A DNA stretch of 64,000 bases from Sulfurimonas sp. (GTDB lineage: Bacteria; Campylobacterota; Campylobacteria; Campylobacterales; Sulfurimonadaceae): the NCBI RefSeq assembly GCF_026988655.1, contig NZ_JALSKT010000049.1, forward strand, positions 1 to 64,000, given 5' to 3'. The notes under the pieces were generated by a model. That model ran no database searches and was not told where the DNA came from. It worked only from the letters and a program-made list of their open reading frames with translations. Positions 44,858 to 54,367 of this stretch are shown one piece after another; position 1 is the stretch's first letter; each line of letters starts with the position of its first letter. Made by a program: the position numbers and the translations under genes.

Positions 44858-45244
44858 TTAAAAATTAAGTGTTGTTTTTACACGAGACCTTTTTCCCTCT
44901 TTTGGTGTTATAAATATATGTAACTGCCAAGTTCCACTCATTGCAAGGTTAAGAGTCGCTTTATACTTTCCATTTCCAAGGTTTTTTGCATTTGCTTTAG
45001 AACTCATGGCAGGCATTCCAGGCATTGCAGGCATAAATGCTTTGAGTGCTATGTTTGCATCGTCTATAAGTTTACCATTTTTTTTGATAGTAACTACAAC
45101 TGTATTTGATCCAGTTGTAAGTGGTTTGTCTGCAGTGATATGCACAGTAGTTGTTCTGAATTTTGCATCTTTGCTAAACGCAGCGGCATGTACTAGTGTT
45201 GCACCTAAGAGAAGTGCGAAAAAGATTTTTGTTAAAGTTTTCAT
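44858..45244 (-). CDS. YtkA/FixH-like periplasmic protein
   Basis: 128 aa. Signal peptide MKTLTKIFFALLLGATLVHA; an immunoglobulin-like fold of the YtkA/FixH kind with TVVVTIKKNGKLI and a Met/Pro stretch (FMPAMPGMPAMSS) reminiscent of copper-binding loops. Such proteins occur near RND metal pumps or cytochrome oxidase assembly genes. The gene stands alone on this strand, 19 bases before the Fic pseudogene. Function is inferred only. Confidence 0.75.
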   Translation of the reverse strand: MKTLTKIFFALLLGATLVHAAAFSKDAKFRTTTVHITADKPLTTGSNTVVVTIKKNGKLIDDANIALKAFMPAMPGMPAMSSKANAKNLGNGKYKATLNLAMSGTWQLHIFITPKEGKRSRVKTTLNF

Positions 45245-45422
45245 AATGAAGTCCTTTTTGTGTTTTGCTGAGAGAAGTATATACTCTTTGTGTGGTGGGT
45301 TTGTGATGTAAAAATGGAGGGCATATTAAAAGGTAAAACAGACTCTTAAATCTAATAATAATAGTAAAAAATAGGTTTACAAGTCTAATTTTGATACAAT
45401 CTGTAAAAAATAGAGGTCACTA

Positions 45423-46610
45423 ATGCTGGAAGAACTACGAGACTATCAAAGAAAGTTATTTAAAAAAGTAGATTTTAGTTATAAACGATATTTCTTTCAT
45501 CTTAATCTGGATAAAAAACTTGTAGGTATTATTGGTGCCCGCGGTGTAGGTAAGACTACATTTTTGATTCAGTATTTAAAAGCATTGGATTTGCCATTTA
45601 GTAAAAAACTCTATATCAGTGCAGATATTATTAGCATTCCCTCCTTGTATGAGGTTGCCGAAGCTTTTTCTAAAGAAGAGGGTGAAATTTTAGTGATAGA
45701 TGAGATTCATAAATACAAAGATTTTGAGAAAGAGTTAAAAAAAATCTATGACCTTCTGGATTTATGTGTGATTTTTAGCGGTAGTTGTGCACTCAAACTT
45801 GACAATGCAAAAGCAGATCTCAGTAGAAGAGCAATTATCTATGAAGTAGAGGGATTGAGTTTTAGAGAGTTTGTTGAACTGAGTAAAGGTATCTCTTTGC
45901 CATCGTTTTCATTAGAGCAGATTTTACAAAACCATCAAGATATAGCGTATGAACTTTTAGAAAAATTCAATGTAACATTGTTGTTTAAAGAGTATGTGAA
46001 ATATGGATATTATCCTTTTTATTTTGAAGATAAAGATGATTATCTAATCAGACTTAATGAGACAATAAATACTGTAATAGAAGTTGATATCCCTTCGATA
46101 TTTCCAATAGAATACGACAGTATCAATACTTTAAAAAAACTGGTACGTCTTATCTGTTTGTCGCATCCTTATACCCCAAATCTTAAAGAGTTGATGACAA
46201 AAATGAACATGCAAGATAATTACAAAGGCTTGTACAGATTTTTAGAATACCTCAATCGTGCAAAAGTTCTTCATGTCATACGCGCAAAAACAAAAGGAGA
46301 TAATATATTTACAAAACCGGATAAAATATATCTCAACAACACAAATTTACATTATGCCTATTGTGAGAGTCATAACACAGGAACAGTCCGAGAAGTATTC
46401 TTTGCAAGTATGTTGCAGGTTGGACATCATATAACGATACCGAAAAAAGGAGACTTTAATGTTGATGAGAGATATACTTTTGAAGTTGGTGGGAAAACAA
46501 AAAGTTTCAGACAAATTAAAGATATAGGTGAGAGTTTTGTTGTAGCGGATGATATCGAGATAGGATCCGGCAATAAAATTCCTCTTTGGTTGTTTGGATT
46601 TTTATACTAA
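45423..46610 (+). CDS. AAA ATPase (AAA_14/DUF4143-like) upstream of the SMC operon
   Basis: 395 aa. Walker A GARGVGKTTF (about residue 37) and Walker B ILVIDEIHKY (about residue 95), then a sensor GSCALKL and a C-terminal winged-helix/nuclease-like region (FFASMLQVGHH, FEVGGKTKSF). This is the AAA_14 + DUF4143 layout found on many mobile or defence-linked ATPases. It ends nine bases before the kleisin-like gene and shares its promoter, so it may be a fifth component. AGAGGTCACTA precedes the ATG. Confidence 0.8.
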   Translation: MLEELRDYQRKLFKKVDFSYKRYFFHLNLDKKLVGIIGARGVGKTTFLIQYLKALDLPFSKKLYISADIISIPSLYEVAEAFSKEEGEILVIDEIHKYKDFEKELKKIYDLLDLCVIFSGSCALKLDNAKADLSRRAIIYEVEGLSFREFVELSKGISLPSFSLEQILQNHQDIAYELLEKFNVTLLFKEYVKYGYYPFYFEDKDDYLIRLNETINTVIEVDIPSIFPIEYDSINTLKKLVRLICLSHPYTPNLKELMTKMNMQDNYKGLYRFLEYLNRAKVLHVIRAKTKGDNIFTKPDKIYLNNTNLHYAYCESHNTGTVREVFFASMLQVGHHITIPKKGDFNVDERYTFEVGGKTKSFRQIKDIGESFVVADDIEIGSGNKIPLWLFGFLY

Positions 46611-46619
46611 GGTAAAGTA

Positions 46620-47768
46620 ATGAATATAGAAAAATTATTCCACATACTCAATCGTCATCAGGAATTGATTTTTTATCTTTTTGAACATAGTGATAGAGTT
46701 GTTTATGTGAATGAGATAGAAGATTATTGCAGTGATACAAGTTTGGATGTTTTAGAAAATTTTGAAATTATAGAACTCAGTGATGATACAATAACTTTAG
46801 ATACTCGTGTTACGCAGTTTTTGAGAGAGTATATAGGGAACAATGATACAATTGAAATTTCTGTTATTGGGGAAATTATAAAAAGGATAGAACATTCTTT
46901 GGAGATAGCAAGTGAGTATCGTGAGAAGCAAGCCATTGAATTACCAAAAATTCGTCGAGAGTTGAAAAAAATCAATGCTATATTGTTCCAAAATTTGGAC
47001 AAACTTCGTATCCGTATTGATAGAGTTTATAAAAGTATTGATACTTTTGAGTTAAAATTAAAAGAACTGCATTTTTCCAAAACTCGCTTAGATGAGTATG
47101 AAAAAATACTGTATGCTTTTGAGAGTTTTTTGAAAAAAAATAGTACTTTGATGAAAAGCTTTTATAATCATGAACTAAATCTTTTAATCACTTTTATACA
47201 AGAAAACAAAATTGCACTGCATAGAAGCCTTATCCCTCTTACACAAGATGTAATCGAGTATATAAATCAGGTGCAAAAACAAAATGTTTTTGTAGAAAAA
47301 ATTTTAAAACTTAAAGAGTTAAAAGACAACTTTGAACTTAAAAATAAAACAGATATAGAGGAAAAAAGCGAAATGTTTCAGATAATGTTATCTCCTTTAC
47401 GGGTTGGTAGTAGATTAGATCCGGAAGTGATTCACACAAACGCCTTTGCAACCTTGCTTCATAAAATTTCTAATAAGGCAAGTATAAAATCTCATCAGGC
47501 GGATGCTATAGAATTTACTCCAGCTACAAAAGAAGGGATATTCTTAAATGTTGCCCAAATCCATTTTGCTTTTAGTTCGTCACAAAGTTCATTGATTGAA
47601 TTTTTACTGCATTATAATCAACTTAAAAATAAAGAGATTGATGAACTTGGAGAGATTTACTGTAAAATGATACTGCTTTATGAAGATGAATATCGAATAA
47701 GTAGTGATTTTTTTATCTATAAAACCCAAAAATTTGCAAAGGTATATTATGACAATAGATTTAGATAA
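46620..47768 (+). CDS. kleisin-like subunit of a Wadjet/MksBEF-type SMC system
   Basis: 382 aa. An N-terminal winged-helix-like region (residues 1-70) precedes long helices with coiled-coil character (100-260), then a C-terminal winged helix-like end. No sequence motif proves it, but size, fold pattern and place before a KITE-like gene and an SMC gene match JetA/MksF. It should bridge the SMC heads. It overlaps the next gene by 20 bases. Confidence 0.6.
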   Translation: MNIEKLFHILNRHQELIFYLFEHSDRVVYVNEIEDYCSDTSLDVLENFEIIELSDDTITLDTRVTQFLREYIGNNDTIEISVIGEIIKRIEHSLEIASEYREKQAIELPKIRRELKKINAILFQNLDKLRIRIDRVYKSIDTFELKLKELHFSKTRLDEYEKILYAFESFLKKNSTLMKSFYNHELNLLITFIQENKIALHRSLIPLTQDVIEYINQVQKQNVFVEKILKLKELKDNFELKNKTDIEEKSEMFQIMLSPLRVGSRLDPEVIHTNAFATLLHKISNKASIKSHQADAIEFTPATKEGIFLNVAQIHFAFSSSQSSLIEFLLHYNQLKNKEIDELGEIYCKMILLYEDEYRISSDFFIYKTQKFAKVYYDNRFR

Positions 47769-48288
47769 AGCCAAAGTAACAAAACTATTTTTGTATCTTA
47801 AAGAGGGAAAATTTCTTTCACAAAATAGCCCAAGTAAAAGCGAAAAAGCTCTCTTTGCCTATTTGGAACATCATTTTGAAACACTGCATGAGTATTTTAG
47901 TTATATAGATATAGAATTGGTATTGGGCAATGGATATGCTTATTTTGCATCTTCAGAAAATAAAGAAAAACGGCTTGAACAAATCTACGAACTAATAGAT
48001 TATTTGAATTTTTTCTATAATTATAGTCCTATGTTTGATGTAGGTTTTCACTTTCTACTTTCAGATATTGAGGAGAAATTAAAAGAGAATTTGACACTTG
48101 ATTTACGTCTTAAAAAGATAAAAACAATTAGTGGAGATACCCTACATGCCAAGCTTCGCTCTTTAGTATCAAAGCTCGAAAAACGAGGCTTTATTGGCTG
48201 TGAAGATGAATATCTGCAAAGCTATGTAGTGCTGAACAGTTTTACTTATTTGACGGCTTTTTATGATGCTATAGAGATAAAGGAGTAA
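47749..48288 (+). CDS. KITE-like subunit of a Wadjet/MksBEF-type SMC system
   Basis: 179 aa from the ATG at 47749 (AAAGGTATATT upstream). Reads MTIDLDKAKVTKLFLYLKEG, helical and winged-helix-like, 179 residues: the size of JetB/MksE, which binds the kleisin. Recognition is by position between the kleisin-like gene and the SMC gene, not by a clear motif. It ends three bases before the SMC gene. Confidence 0.6.
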   Translation: MTIDLDKAKVTKLFLYLKEGKFLSQNSPSKSEKALFAYLEHHFETLHEYFSYIDIELVLGNGYAYFASSENKEKRLEQIYELIDYLNFFYNYSPMFDVGFHFLLSDIEEKLKENLTLDLRLKKIKTISGDTLHAKLRSLVSKLEKRGFIGCEDEYLQSYVVLNSFTYLTAFYDAIEIKE

Positions 48289-48291
48289 GAA

Positions 48292-51200
48292 GTGGACGCT
48301 TTTATAAAGACAGTATTAATTAAGTCAGCAAAGTACGATTATGCTGAGGTTGATGTGGATAAAAATAATCTTTTTATCGGTGCAAATGGTGCAGGTAAAA
48401 CGACACTCTTGCGTGCAATACTCTACTTTTATACGGCGAATGCAAAAGGATTGGGCATTAGCAGTGCAAAAAAAATCTCTTTTTTAGATTACTATTTTCC
48501 TTATGAAGACTCTTACATCGTTTATGTATACAAAAAAGAGAAAAAGTACGTATTGGTTACGCTTTATAAAAATACAAAAATTCAGTTTCGCTTTTGTTTG
48601 TTAGATACGCAACCAGACATTAAAAAACTTTTTATTCAAGGTAATCATCCAAAAGAACGTCATGCACTCTGGAATGGATTGCGTGAAATGGGTGGAAGTT
48701 TAAGTAATGCAATGAGTGCGAGTGAATATCGGCAAGCACTTTATGTAAAACAGGGGAAAGTACGCTATTACTCCTTGTTTGAAGCAAAAGAGTATGAAGG
48801 GTTTACGAAAACATTAGCAAATATTTTTATTAATAATAAAGTTGATTCTGAGGCGATAAAAAGAGTAATAGTCTCATCTTTAAATGCTGCAAAAGAGATC
48901 GATATAGAGCGTATTCAAAAACAACTGGCAACATTTAATCAGACTTATGAAGATATTATTGCTTATGAAAAAAATATACCACTCATTGAAGAGCTGATAA
49001 AAAATGTTAAAGGGTTTGAGAAAGTACGTTATCAGCTTGAAGAGAACCTTGGTACATTGGCATTCTCAAAAATAAAAACTTTGCAAGAGTTGGAGACACT
49101 TCAAAAAACAAATAAAACACTCTCAAACAAAAAAAGTGTGACAGAAGATGAGATACAAGAACTTACACGACTTTACAACAAGCGTCTTGCGCGAGTAAAT
49201 GAGGCTATTGGTGAGTATAAAGGATTATTAAAAAGAACAAAAGAAAAACTTGCTTACTATCAAGAAGAAAAAATTGAAGAAAAAATAGCAGCTTATGATA
49301 CTTTAGCAGTTTTAGATAACGAATTGCAAGAGATTATCTCACAAGAAGAATTTATCACAAAAATTGCTTCTGAACTCAAAGTAGGACATGAAAATAGACT
49401 CAAATCATTAGAAAATAGTTACAGTATGCAGGTCAATACCATAGAGAGAAAAGAAACGGATCTTCTAACAAAAAAGAATCAAAAAGAGACAGATTTAAGA
49501 AACGAGGAGAATGATACTCTTCTAATGTTAGAAAAAGATTTTTTACAAAAAAGCAGCGAAACAAAAGAGCATATACAAAAGCTCGAGTTAGATATACAAG
49601 GGCTACAGAATAAACTTGAAAATGAAAAAAAACATCATTTTATTTTTTCAAAAGAGAAAGATATACATACTCTTGAAAAAGAGATAGAAACAACACAAAG
49701 TAAATTGCGTGAGTCTAAGCATAATTTAGAAATATTGGATGCGAAACTTGAAAAAGAAGAGAGTCTTGCAGGATATAATGAAACACGCATTTTGGAAAAG
49801 AAGCACCAACAAAAAGAGCTGTTTAATGAAAAAATAGAGCGAATTAAACAACTCTTAGCACCACAAAAAAGTTCATTATTATACGCTTTACAGGAAAAGA
49901 ACCTTGATTTGGACAAATATCTTTATTGTGTGAATGAAGACTTTTTACAAAGTGAAATGGATGCTGATTTTATACAAAATGAATCTATGCAATTTTTTGA
50001 ATTAAATCTTGAAAATTTTACAATACCGGCGAACTCTTTAAATGTACAATTGACAGAGTTGCAAAAGGAGAAAAAGAAGAGTGAAAAGTTTTTTGATTTA
50101 GAAATTGAGAAACTGCAACAAGATTTCAAAAAGATACAAAAGCAGATCTATAGAGATAAACGCAGTAGCGTAGAGGATATTAAAACACTGGATAAATCTT
50201 TATTGATATTAACAACACAGCAGAGTCGTTTGTTAGAAGAGAAAGAACATGCTTATGATGTTTTTGAAAAGGAGAAAAAACAAAACATTACGCAGTTACA
50301 AGAGGCTCTTTTGCAAAAAAAATCAGAAAAAAAAGAGCATCAAACACTTTTGCAACAATTTGAGCTAGAAAAAAAGAAACAATATGCAGTAACAAAGAGT
50401 TTTTATACTAAAAAATATAATAATATTCAAAGAGATTTTGATAGTGAACAACAAAAGCTACAAGAGCAATTAAGACAATTAGAACAACAAAAACAACAGC
50501 AAATAATTGAACAGGAAGAACTTTATAAAAAACGCCTGCAAGAGAAAAATATAGATGTTACAGCTCTTGAGAAGCTTAAAAAGCAAAAAAATGCTTTAGA
50601 AGAGAAACTGAGAAAAGTGCATTCTTATGCTGAGATAATTGCCAGATATAAAGGGGATAAAGAAGAGTATATTGATAAGCAAAAAAGTAATGAAAAAAAA
50701 CTCAAATCTTTACAAGAAGAACAAAAAAAATTACAAGTGCAGTACACAATTGACAAAAATCTCAAAACAGAGGAACTTGACAAATACAAAAGAGAGATAG
50801 ATGCAAACGCAGAGAAGATAAAAGCATATGAAACAAGCCTTGCAAGAGTAGCAGAATTTGAAGCAAGTAGTGCGATGCAAGAGTGCAAGAATATAGGGTT
50901 GAGTTATGAGCCAAATAATCATTATGAGATACTTGATACGCTTTTGGACGCCATTTATAATCTTTTGGCTAATTATAGAGAAATAGAGAAAGGAATAGCA
51001 AAACTACTTAATAAACTCCAAGATCTGTTTGGTACTTCATTACAGATCAAGCGTTATGAGGATGCTCTGCAAAGTGCTTACGCTTTAGAAGAGTATCACA
51101 CTAAAGAGAAGATAAAGTCTGTTAAAGAGTGGCAAACACGTGAGTTAGGGCTTATTGTTAAAAGTGTTGTTGATGAGTATAATACACTGATGAATAACTC

Positions 51201-51834
51201 TCAAAAAATAGAATCGCTAGTAAAAAAGATAAGCAAACTCTTTGGTGAAATTCAAATCGGTGTTGTTGATGAACTCTCTTTGCGTTATTTACAAAGCAAC
51301 AATCGTGTCATAGAAAAATTGAAACAGATAAAAGCTGTGAATGATGACAACCCTCATGGTTATGGTGTCTCATTATTTAATGATACAGACAACTCTAAAG
51401 AGATGCTTCGACTTTTAAAAAATCTGCGTGATACTATAGAGTATGAAAATATTCAAACACTAACACTTGAAGACAGTTTTGTGTTGGAATTTCGTGTTAT
51501 AGAAAATGGAAATGACAGTAAGTTTCAAACATCTCTTGATAATATTGGCTCAAACGGTACTGATGTTTTGGTCAAAACTATGATTTATATTGCAATGCTC
51601 TATATTTTTAAAACAAAAACAACAAAAAAAGAGTTGGCAATACATGTAATACTTGATGAGATAGGTATACTTTCTCAGCGTTATTTAAAAGAACTGATAG
51701 AATTTGCCAATCGTTATAATATTTACTTTATAAATGGTGCACCTGATGAAAAACTCATTGGTACATATAAAAGAGTTTTTCTTATCTCAAATAAAAATGC
51801 AAAAGCCGTCGTACGGGAGATTATTTCCAAATGA
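48292..51834 (+). CDS. SMC/MukB-like ATPase (JetC/MksB type)
   Basis: 1180 aa. Walker A at residues 30-37 (GANGAGKT) lies in an SMC-like head; a very long coiled coil (about residues 220-950) is broken by a hinge-like part; the second head half has Walker B IHVILDEIG with D1122-E1123. The signature motif is NIGSNGTD near residue 1084, in place of the LSGGE of classic SMC and MukB. Size and operon match MksB/JetC. GTG start with AAGGAG before it. Its stop overlaps the nuclease gene. Confidence 0.85.
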   Translation: MDAFIKTVLIKSAKYDYAEVDVDKNNLFIGANGAGKTTLLRAILYFYTANAKGLGISSAKKISFLDYYFPYEDSYIVYVYKKEKKYVLVTLYKNTKIQFRFCLLDTQPDIKKLFIQGNHPKERHALWNGLREMGGSLSNAMSASEYRQALYVKQGKVRYYSLFEAKEYEGFTKTLANIFINNKVDSEAIKRVIVSSLNAAKEIDIERIQKQLATFNQTYEDIIAYEKNIPLIEELIKNVKGFEKVRYQLEENLGTLAFSKIKTLQELETLQKTNKTLSNKKSVTEDEIQELTRLYNKRLARVNEAIGEYKGLLKRTKEKLAYYQEEKIEEKIAAYDTLAVLDNELQEIISQEEFITKIASELKVGHENRLKSLENSYSMQVNTIERKETDLLTKKNQKETDLRNEENDTLLMLEKDFLQKSSETKEHIQKLELDIQGLQNKLENEKKHHFIFSKEKDIHTLEKEIETTQSKLRESKHNLEILDAKLEKEESLAGYNETRILEKKHQQKELFNEKIERIKQLLAPQKSSLLYALQEKNLDLDKYLYCVNEDFLQSEMDADFIQNESMQFFELNLENFTIPANSLNVQLTELQKEKKKSEKFFDLEIEKLQQDFKKIQKQIYRDKRSSVEDIKTLDKSLLILTTQQSRLLEEKEHAYDVFEKEKKQNITQLQEALLQKKSEKKEHQTLLQQFELEKKKQYAVTKSFYTKKYNNIQRDFDSEQQKLQEQLRQLEQQKQQQIIEQEELYKKRLQEKNIDVTALEKLKKQKNALEEKLRKVHSYAEIIARYKGDKEEYIDKQKSNEKKLKSLQEEQKKLQVQYTIDKNLKTEELDKYKREIDANAEKIKAYETSLARVAEFEASSAMQECKNIGLSYEPNNHYEILDTLLDAIYNLLANYREIEKGIAKLLNKLQDLFGTSLQIKRYEDALQSAYALEEYHTKEKIKSVKEWQTRELGLIVKSVVDEYNTLMNNSQKIESLVKKISKLFGEIQIGVVDELSLRYLQSNNRVIEKLKQIKAVNDDNPHGYGVSLFNDTDNSKEMLRLLKNLRDTIEYENIQTLTLEDSFVLEFRVIENGNDSKFQTSLDNIGSNGTDVLVKTMIYIAMLYIFKTKTTKKELAIHVILDEIGILSQRYLKELIEFANRYNIYFINGAPDEKLIGTYKRVFLISNKNAKAVVREIISK

Positions 51835-52625
51835 GGCACTATTCAATACTCAAAAAATTATACGAAGACGGGGAGGTGAATTATTCACAGCTTGCCTCAC
51901 AACTACGCAAAGAGCTAGAAGATGAAGGATTAATAAACATTAGATTCCTCTCTGCGAGTAGAAGAAAAATTGTGGCCAAGGATGCTTTTAAAGCATACTT
52001 CAAAAAAATAGACAATATAGAGCAGGCACAAACACGTACAGAGTTAGTTCATGCAAAAAGTGATACGAAAAGAAAACGCATAGCTCCTCAGAATGGTCTT
52101 TATATTGCAGGTAATGCGTATATAAACAATAGGCCTTTACCGGAATTTTATGAAAGTACACTATTTTTAAAAAACATTCCAACAGTAGAAGAAAATACAC
52201 TTATTATTGGTGTAGAGAATTTTGATAATTTAGTTTACTGGAGAGAGCAACGTTATTTTTTTGAGGATGACAAGGAGTTACTCTTTGTCTATAGAAATAA
52301 AAAAATGTTGGACTTTCTCGAGAGTACAACAAACTCTGTTCTTTATTTTGGAGATTTTGATTTGGCGGGTATAAGTATATATGAGAATGAGATACGAAAA
52401 CGAAATAAAGAAACAAAACTGTTTATTCCTCAAGGTATTGAAACTCTCTTAGAAAAATATGGCTCAAGCAAGCTCTATATGCAACAATTCAATCAATTTA
52501 AAAATCTTACAAGCAAACTACCAGAAGTTGAAAACCTGATAAAGATGATACATAAATATCAAAAAGGGCTAGAACAAGAATTTTTTATTCAAAGTGAAGG
52601 GAAAAATGAAAATATTATTACTTGA
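51831..52625 (+). CDS. TOPRIM nuclease subunit (JetD/MksG-like)
   Basis: 264 aa. The C-terminal half has a TOPRIM-type site: the acidic IIGVENFDNLVYW and then VLYFGDFDLAGISIYE (DxD). In Wadjet, JetD is the topoisomerase VI A-like nuclease that cleaves plasmid DNA extruded by JetABC. The N-terminal part (MRHYSILKKLYEDGEVNYSQL) is helical and winged-helix-like. Overlap with the SMC gene is four bases and with the response regulator gene 20 bases. Confidence 0.72.
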   Translation: MRHYSILKKLYEDGEVNYSQLASQLRKELEDEGLINIRFLSASRRKIVAKDAFKAYFKKIDNIEQAQTRTELVHAKSDTKRKRIAPQNGLYIAGNAYINNRPLPEFYESTLFLKNIPTVEENTLIIGVENFDNLVYWREQRYFFEDDKELLFVYRNKKMLDFLESTTNSVLYFGDFDLAGISIYENEIRKRNKETKLFIPQGIETLLEKYGSSKLYMQQFNQFKNLTSKLPEVENLIKMIHKYQKGLEQEFFIQSEGKNENIIT

Positions 52626-53253
52626 AGATGATACGGCACTGGCAAACATTTTAGTTGATTTTTTGGAAGATGACTATGAGGTTGTGCAGACTTACAGTAT
52701 GAAAAAAGCCTTGCAACTTGCAGAAGAAGAGAAGTTTGATTTGTATATTTTTGACATTAATGTACCTGATGGGGACGGTATCTCTTTATTGAAAGAATTA
52801 CGAGATTTTCATGATGAGACACCGGCTATTTTCATCACTGCGTTTCATGATACAAAGTACCTCAAATCTGCCTTTGAATCAGGTGCAAATGATTTTATAA
52901 GAAAGCCTTTTGACTTAGAAGAGTTAGCGCAGCGTATAGAAAATATTAAAAGGCATTTTGGGCTGGAGAGTTTGGTGAAATTAGCTGATGCAATGGTATT
53001 TGATACTAAAACACATACGCTAAAAACAGCAGAAAAAACTATTAAACTGACACATAAAGAGAGTGACTGTCTGCACTATTTTTATAAGAACCGTCATCGT
53101 GTGGTAAGCTCTGATGAACTTTTACAAAACTTTTGGGAGTATGAAGATATGCCGAGTGATGATGCTATTCGTACTATTGTGAAAAATTTGCGAAAGCATA
53201 TTGGTAAGGAATGTATTGTCAATATTCGCGGGGAAGGGTATAAGTTTGAATGA
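52606..53253 (+). CDS. OmpR-type response regulator
   Basis: 215 aa from MKILLLEDDTALANI (the ATG at 52606, GAAGGG upstream). Receiver domain with the phosphoacceptor Asp in LYIFDINVPDGDG, the conserved Thr/Lys region (ITAFHDTK, RKPFDLEEL), and a C-terminal winged helix (TIKLTHKESDCLHYFYKN, IRTIVKNLRKHIGK, NIRGEGYKFE). It overlaps the nuclease gene by 20 bases and the kinase gene by eight, so this SMC operon and the two-component system are co-translated in sequence. Confidence 0.93.
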   Translation: MKILLLEDDTALANILVDFLEDDYEVVQTYSMKKALQLAEEEKFDLYIFDINVPDGDGISLLKELRDFHDETPAIFITAFHDTKYLKSAFESGANDFIRKPFDLEELAQRIENIKRHFGLESLVKLADAMVFDTKTHTLKTAEKTIKLTHKESDCLHYFYKNRHRVVSSDELLQNFWEYEDMPSDDAIRTIVKNLRKHIGKECIVNIRGEGYKFE

Positions 53254-54358
53254 GTTGGAAAAAAAGTCTTTTTACTCTTTTGTAGCGCTTTATCTTGTTT
53301 CTTCTTTTTTGTTTGTTTTATTATCAGGATATTGGTATTACAATGCGCAAAAAAACTCTTTGGAGAGTACAACATACTACAAGTTAAACCACATAGCCGA
53401 TAAACTCTCAGGACTCATTATTAATGCGCAAATGAAAGGCACAACACTAAATCTTCCGGATGAAGAAGGCTTTGAGTATAGCTTGGTTCCTGTCAATGAA
53501 GCAGTAAATATTGAAAAAGGATATTATGAACAAGATGGCTATAAAGTACTTGTCTCAGATGCAGCACAAGAACATCTAAATATAAAATATGTTGTGGTTA
53601 AAACAAAGGAATATTTTCAAAAGCTTGATGAACTTCAACAAGAAGTACTTTTGGTTATGGGTATAAGTTTTGTTTTTATTGGCATTATCTCTTTTATACT
53701 CGCTAAACTTTTCATGAAACCAGTACATCAAAGGATGGAGCAGATTGAGAGCTTTATTCAGGATGTCTCACATGAACTTAATACGCCTATAACGGCTTTA
53801 AAAATGAGTGCAAGCCGAGCAATAAAGAAAGAAGTTTATGACAAAAAAATTCTTACAAATATTTCTATAAGTACAAAACAACTTGAGAGCATTTATAAAT
53901 CGCTGACATTTTTGAACTTTAAGCAAAAACAGCAAGAAGCAGAGGATGTGAATCTTAAAGATATTTTGGAAAGGAGTGTCAGTTATTACAGTGAGCTTAC
54001 ACAAGCAAAAGATATAAAAATACAAACAGAGCTTGAAGATGTTTCTTTTTACATTGTTCCATCACGAGCTGAACTTCTCTTTTCAAATCTACTCTCAAAT
54101 GCCATAAAATACTCTATGCCACAAACAACAATAAGGATAAAACTAGATAAACACGTTTTTATCATAGGAGATGAAGGTGTAGGTATAGAAGAGAAAAAAC
54201 TTGATGAAATTTTTAAGATGTATAAACGTGAGTCAGATATAGCAGGTGGGTTTGGTGTAGGTCTGAGCATCGTTAAACAGATATGTGATGAATATGCTAT
54301 AGATATTACAGTCACATCTGAGTTGGGCAAAGGAACGAAATTTAGTTTACTCTTTTAG
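53246..54358 (+). CDS. sensor histidine kinase
   Basis: 370 aa from a TTG at 53246 with GGGAAGGG upstream; no ATG fits. Two membrane segments (about residues 13-32 and 139-163) enclose a short periplasmic sensor. The H-box is FIQDVSHELNTPITALKM; N, G1 and G2 boxes are LLSNAIKYS, VGIEEKKLDE and GVGLSIVKQIC. It lacks a clear HAMP. It should phosphorylate the regulator just upstream. The stimulus is unknown; metal pumps nearby make metal stress one possibility. Confidence 0.9.
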   Translation: MNELEKKSFYSFVALYLVSSFLFVLLSGYWYYNAQKNSLESTTYYKLNHIADKLSGLIINAQMKGTTLNLPDEEGFEYSLVPVNEAVNIEKGYYEQDGYKVLVSDAAQEHLNIKYVVVKTKEYFQKLDELQQEVLLVMGISFVFIGIISFILAKLFMKPVHQRMEQIESFIQDVSHELNTPITALKMSASRAIKKEVYDKKILTNISISTKQLESIYKSLTFLNFKQKQQEAEDVNLKDILERSVSYYSELTQAKDIKIQTELEDVSFYIVPSRAELLFSNLLSNAIKYSMPQTTIRIKLDKHVFIIGDEGVGIEEKKLDEIFKMYKRESDIAGGFGVGLSIVKQICDEYAIDITVTSELGKGTKFSLLF

Positions 54359-54367
54359 AAATACTTC

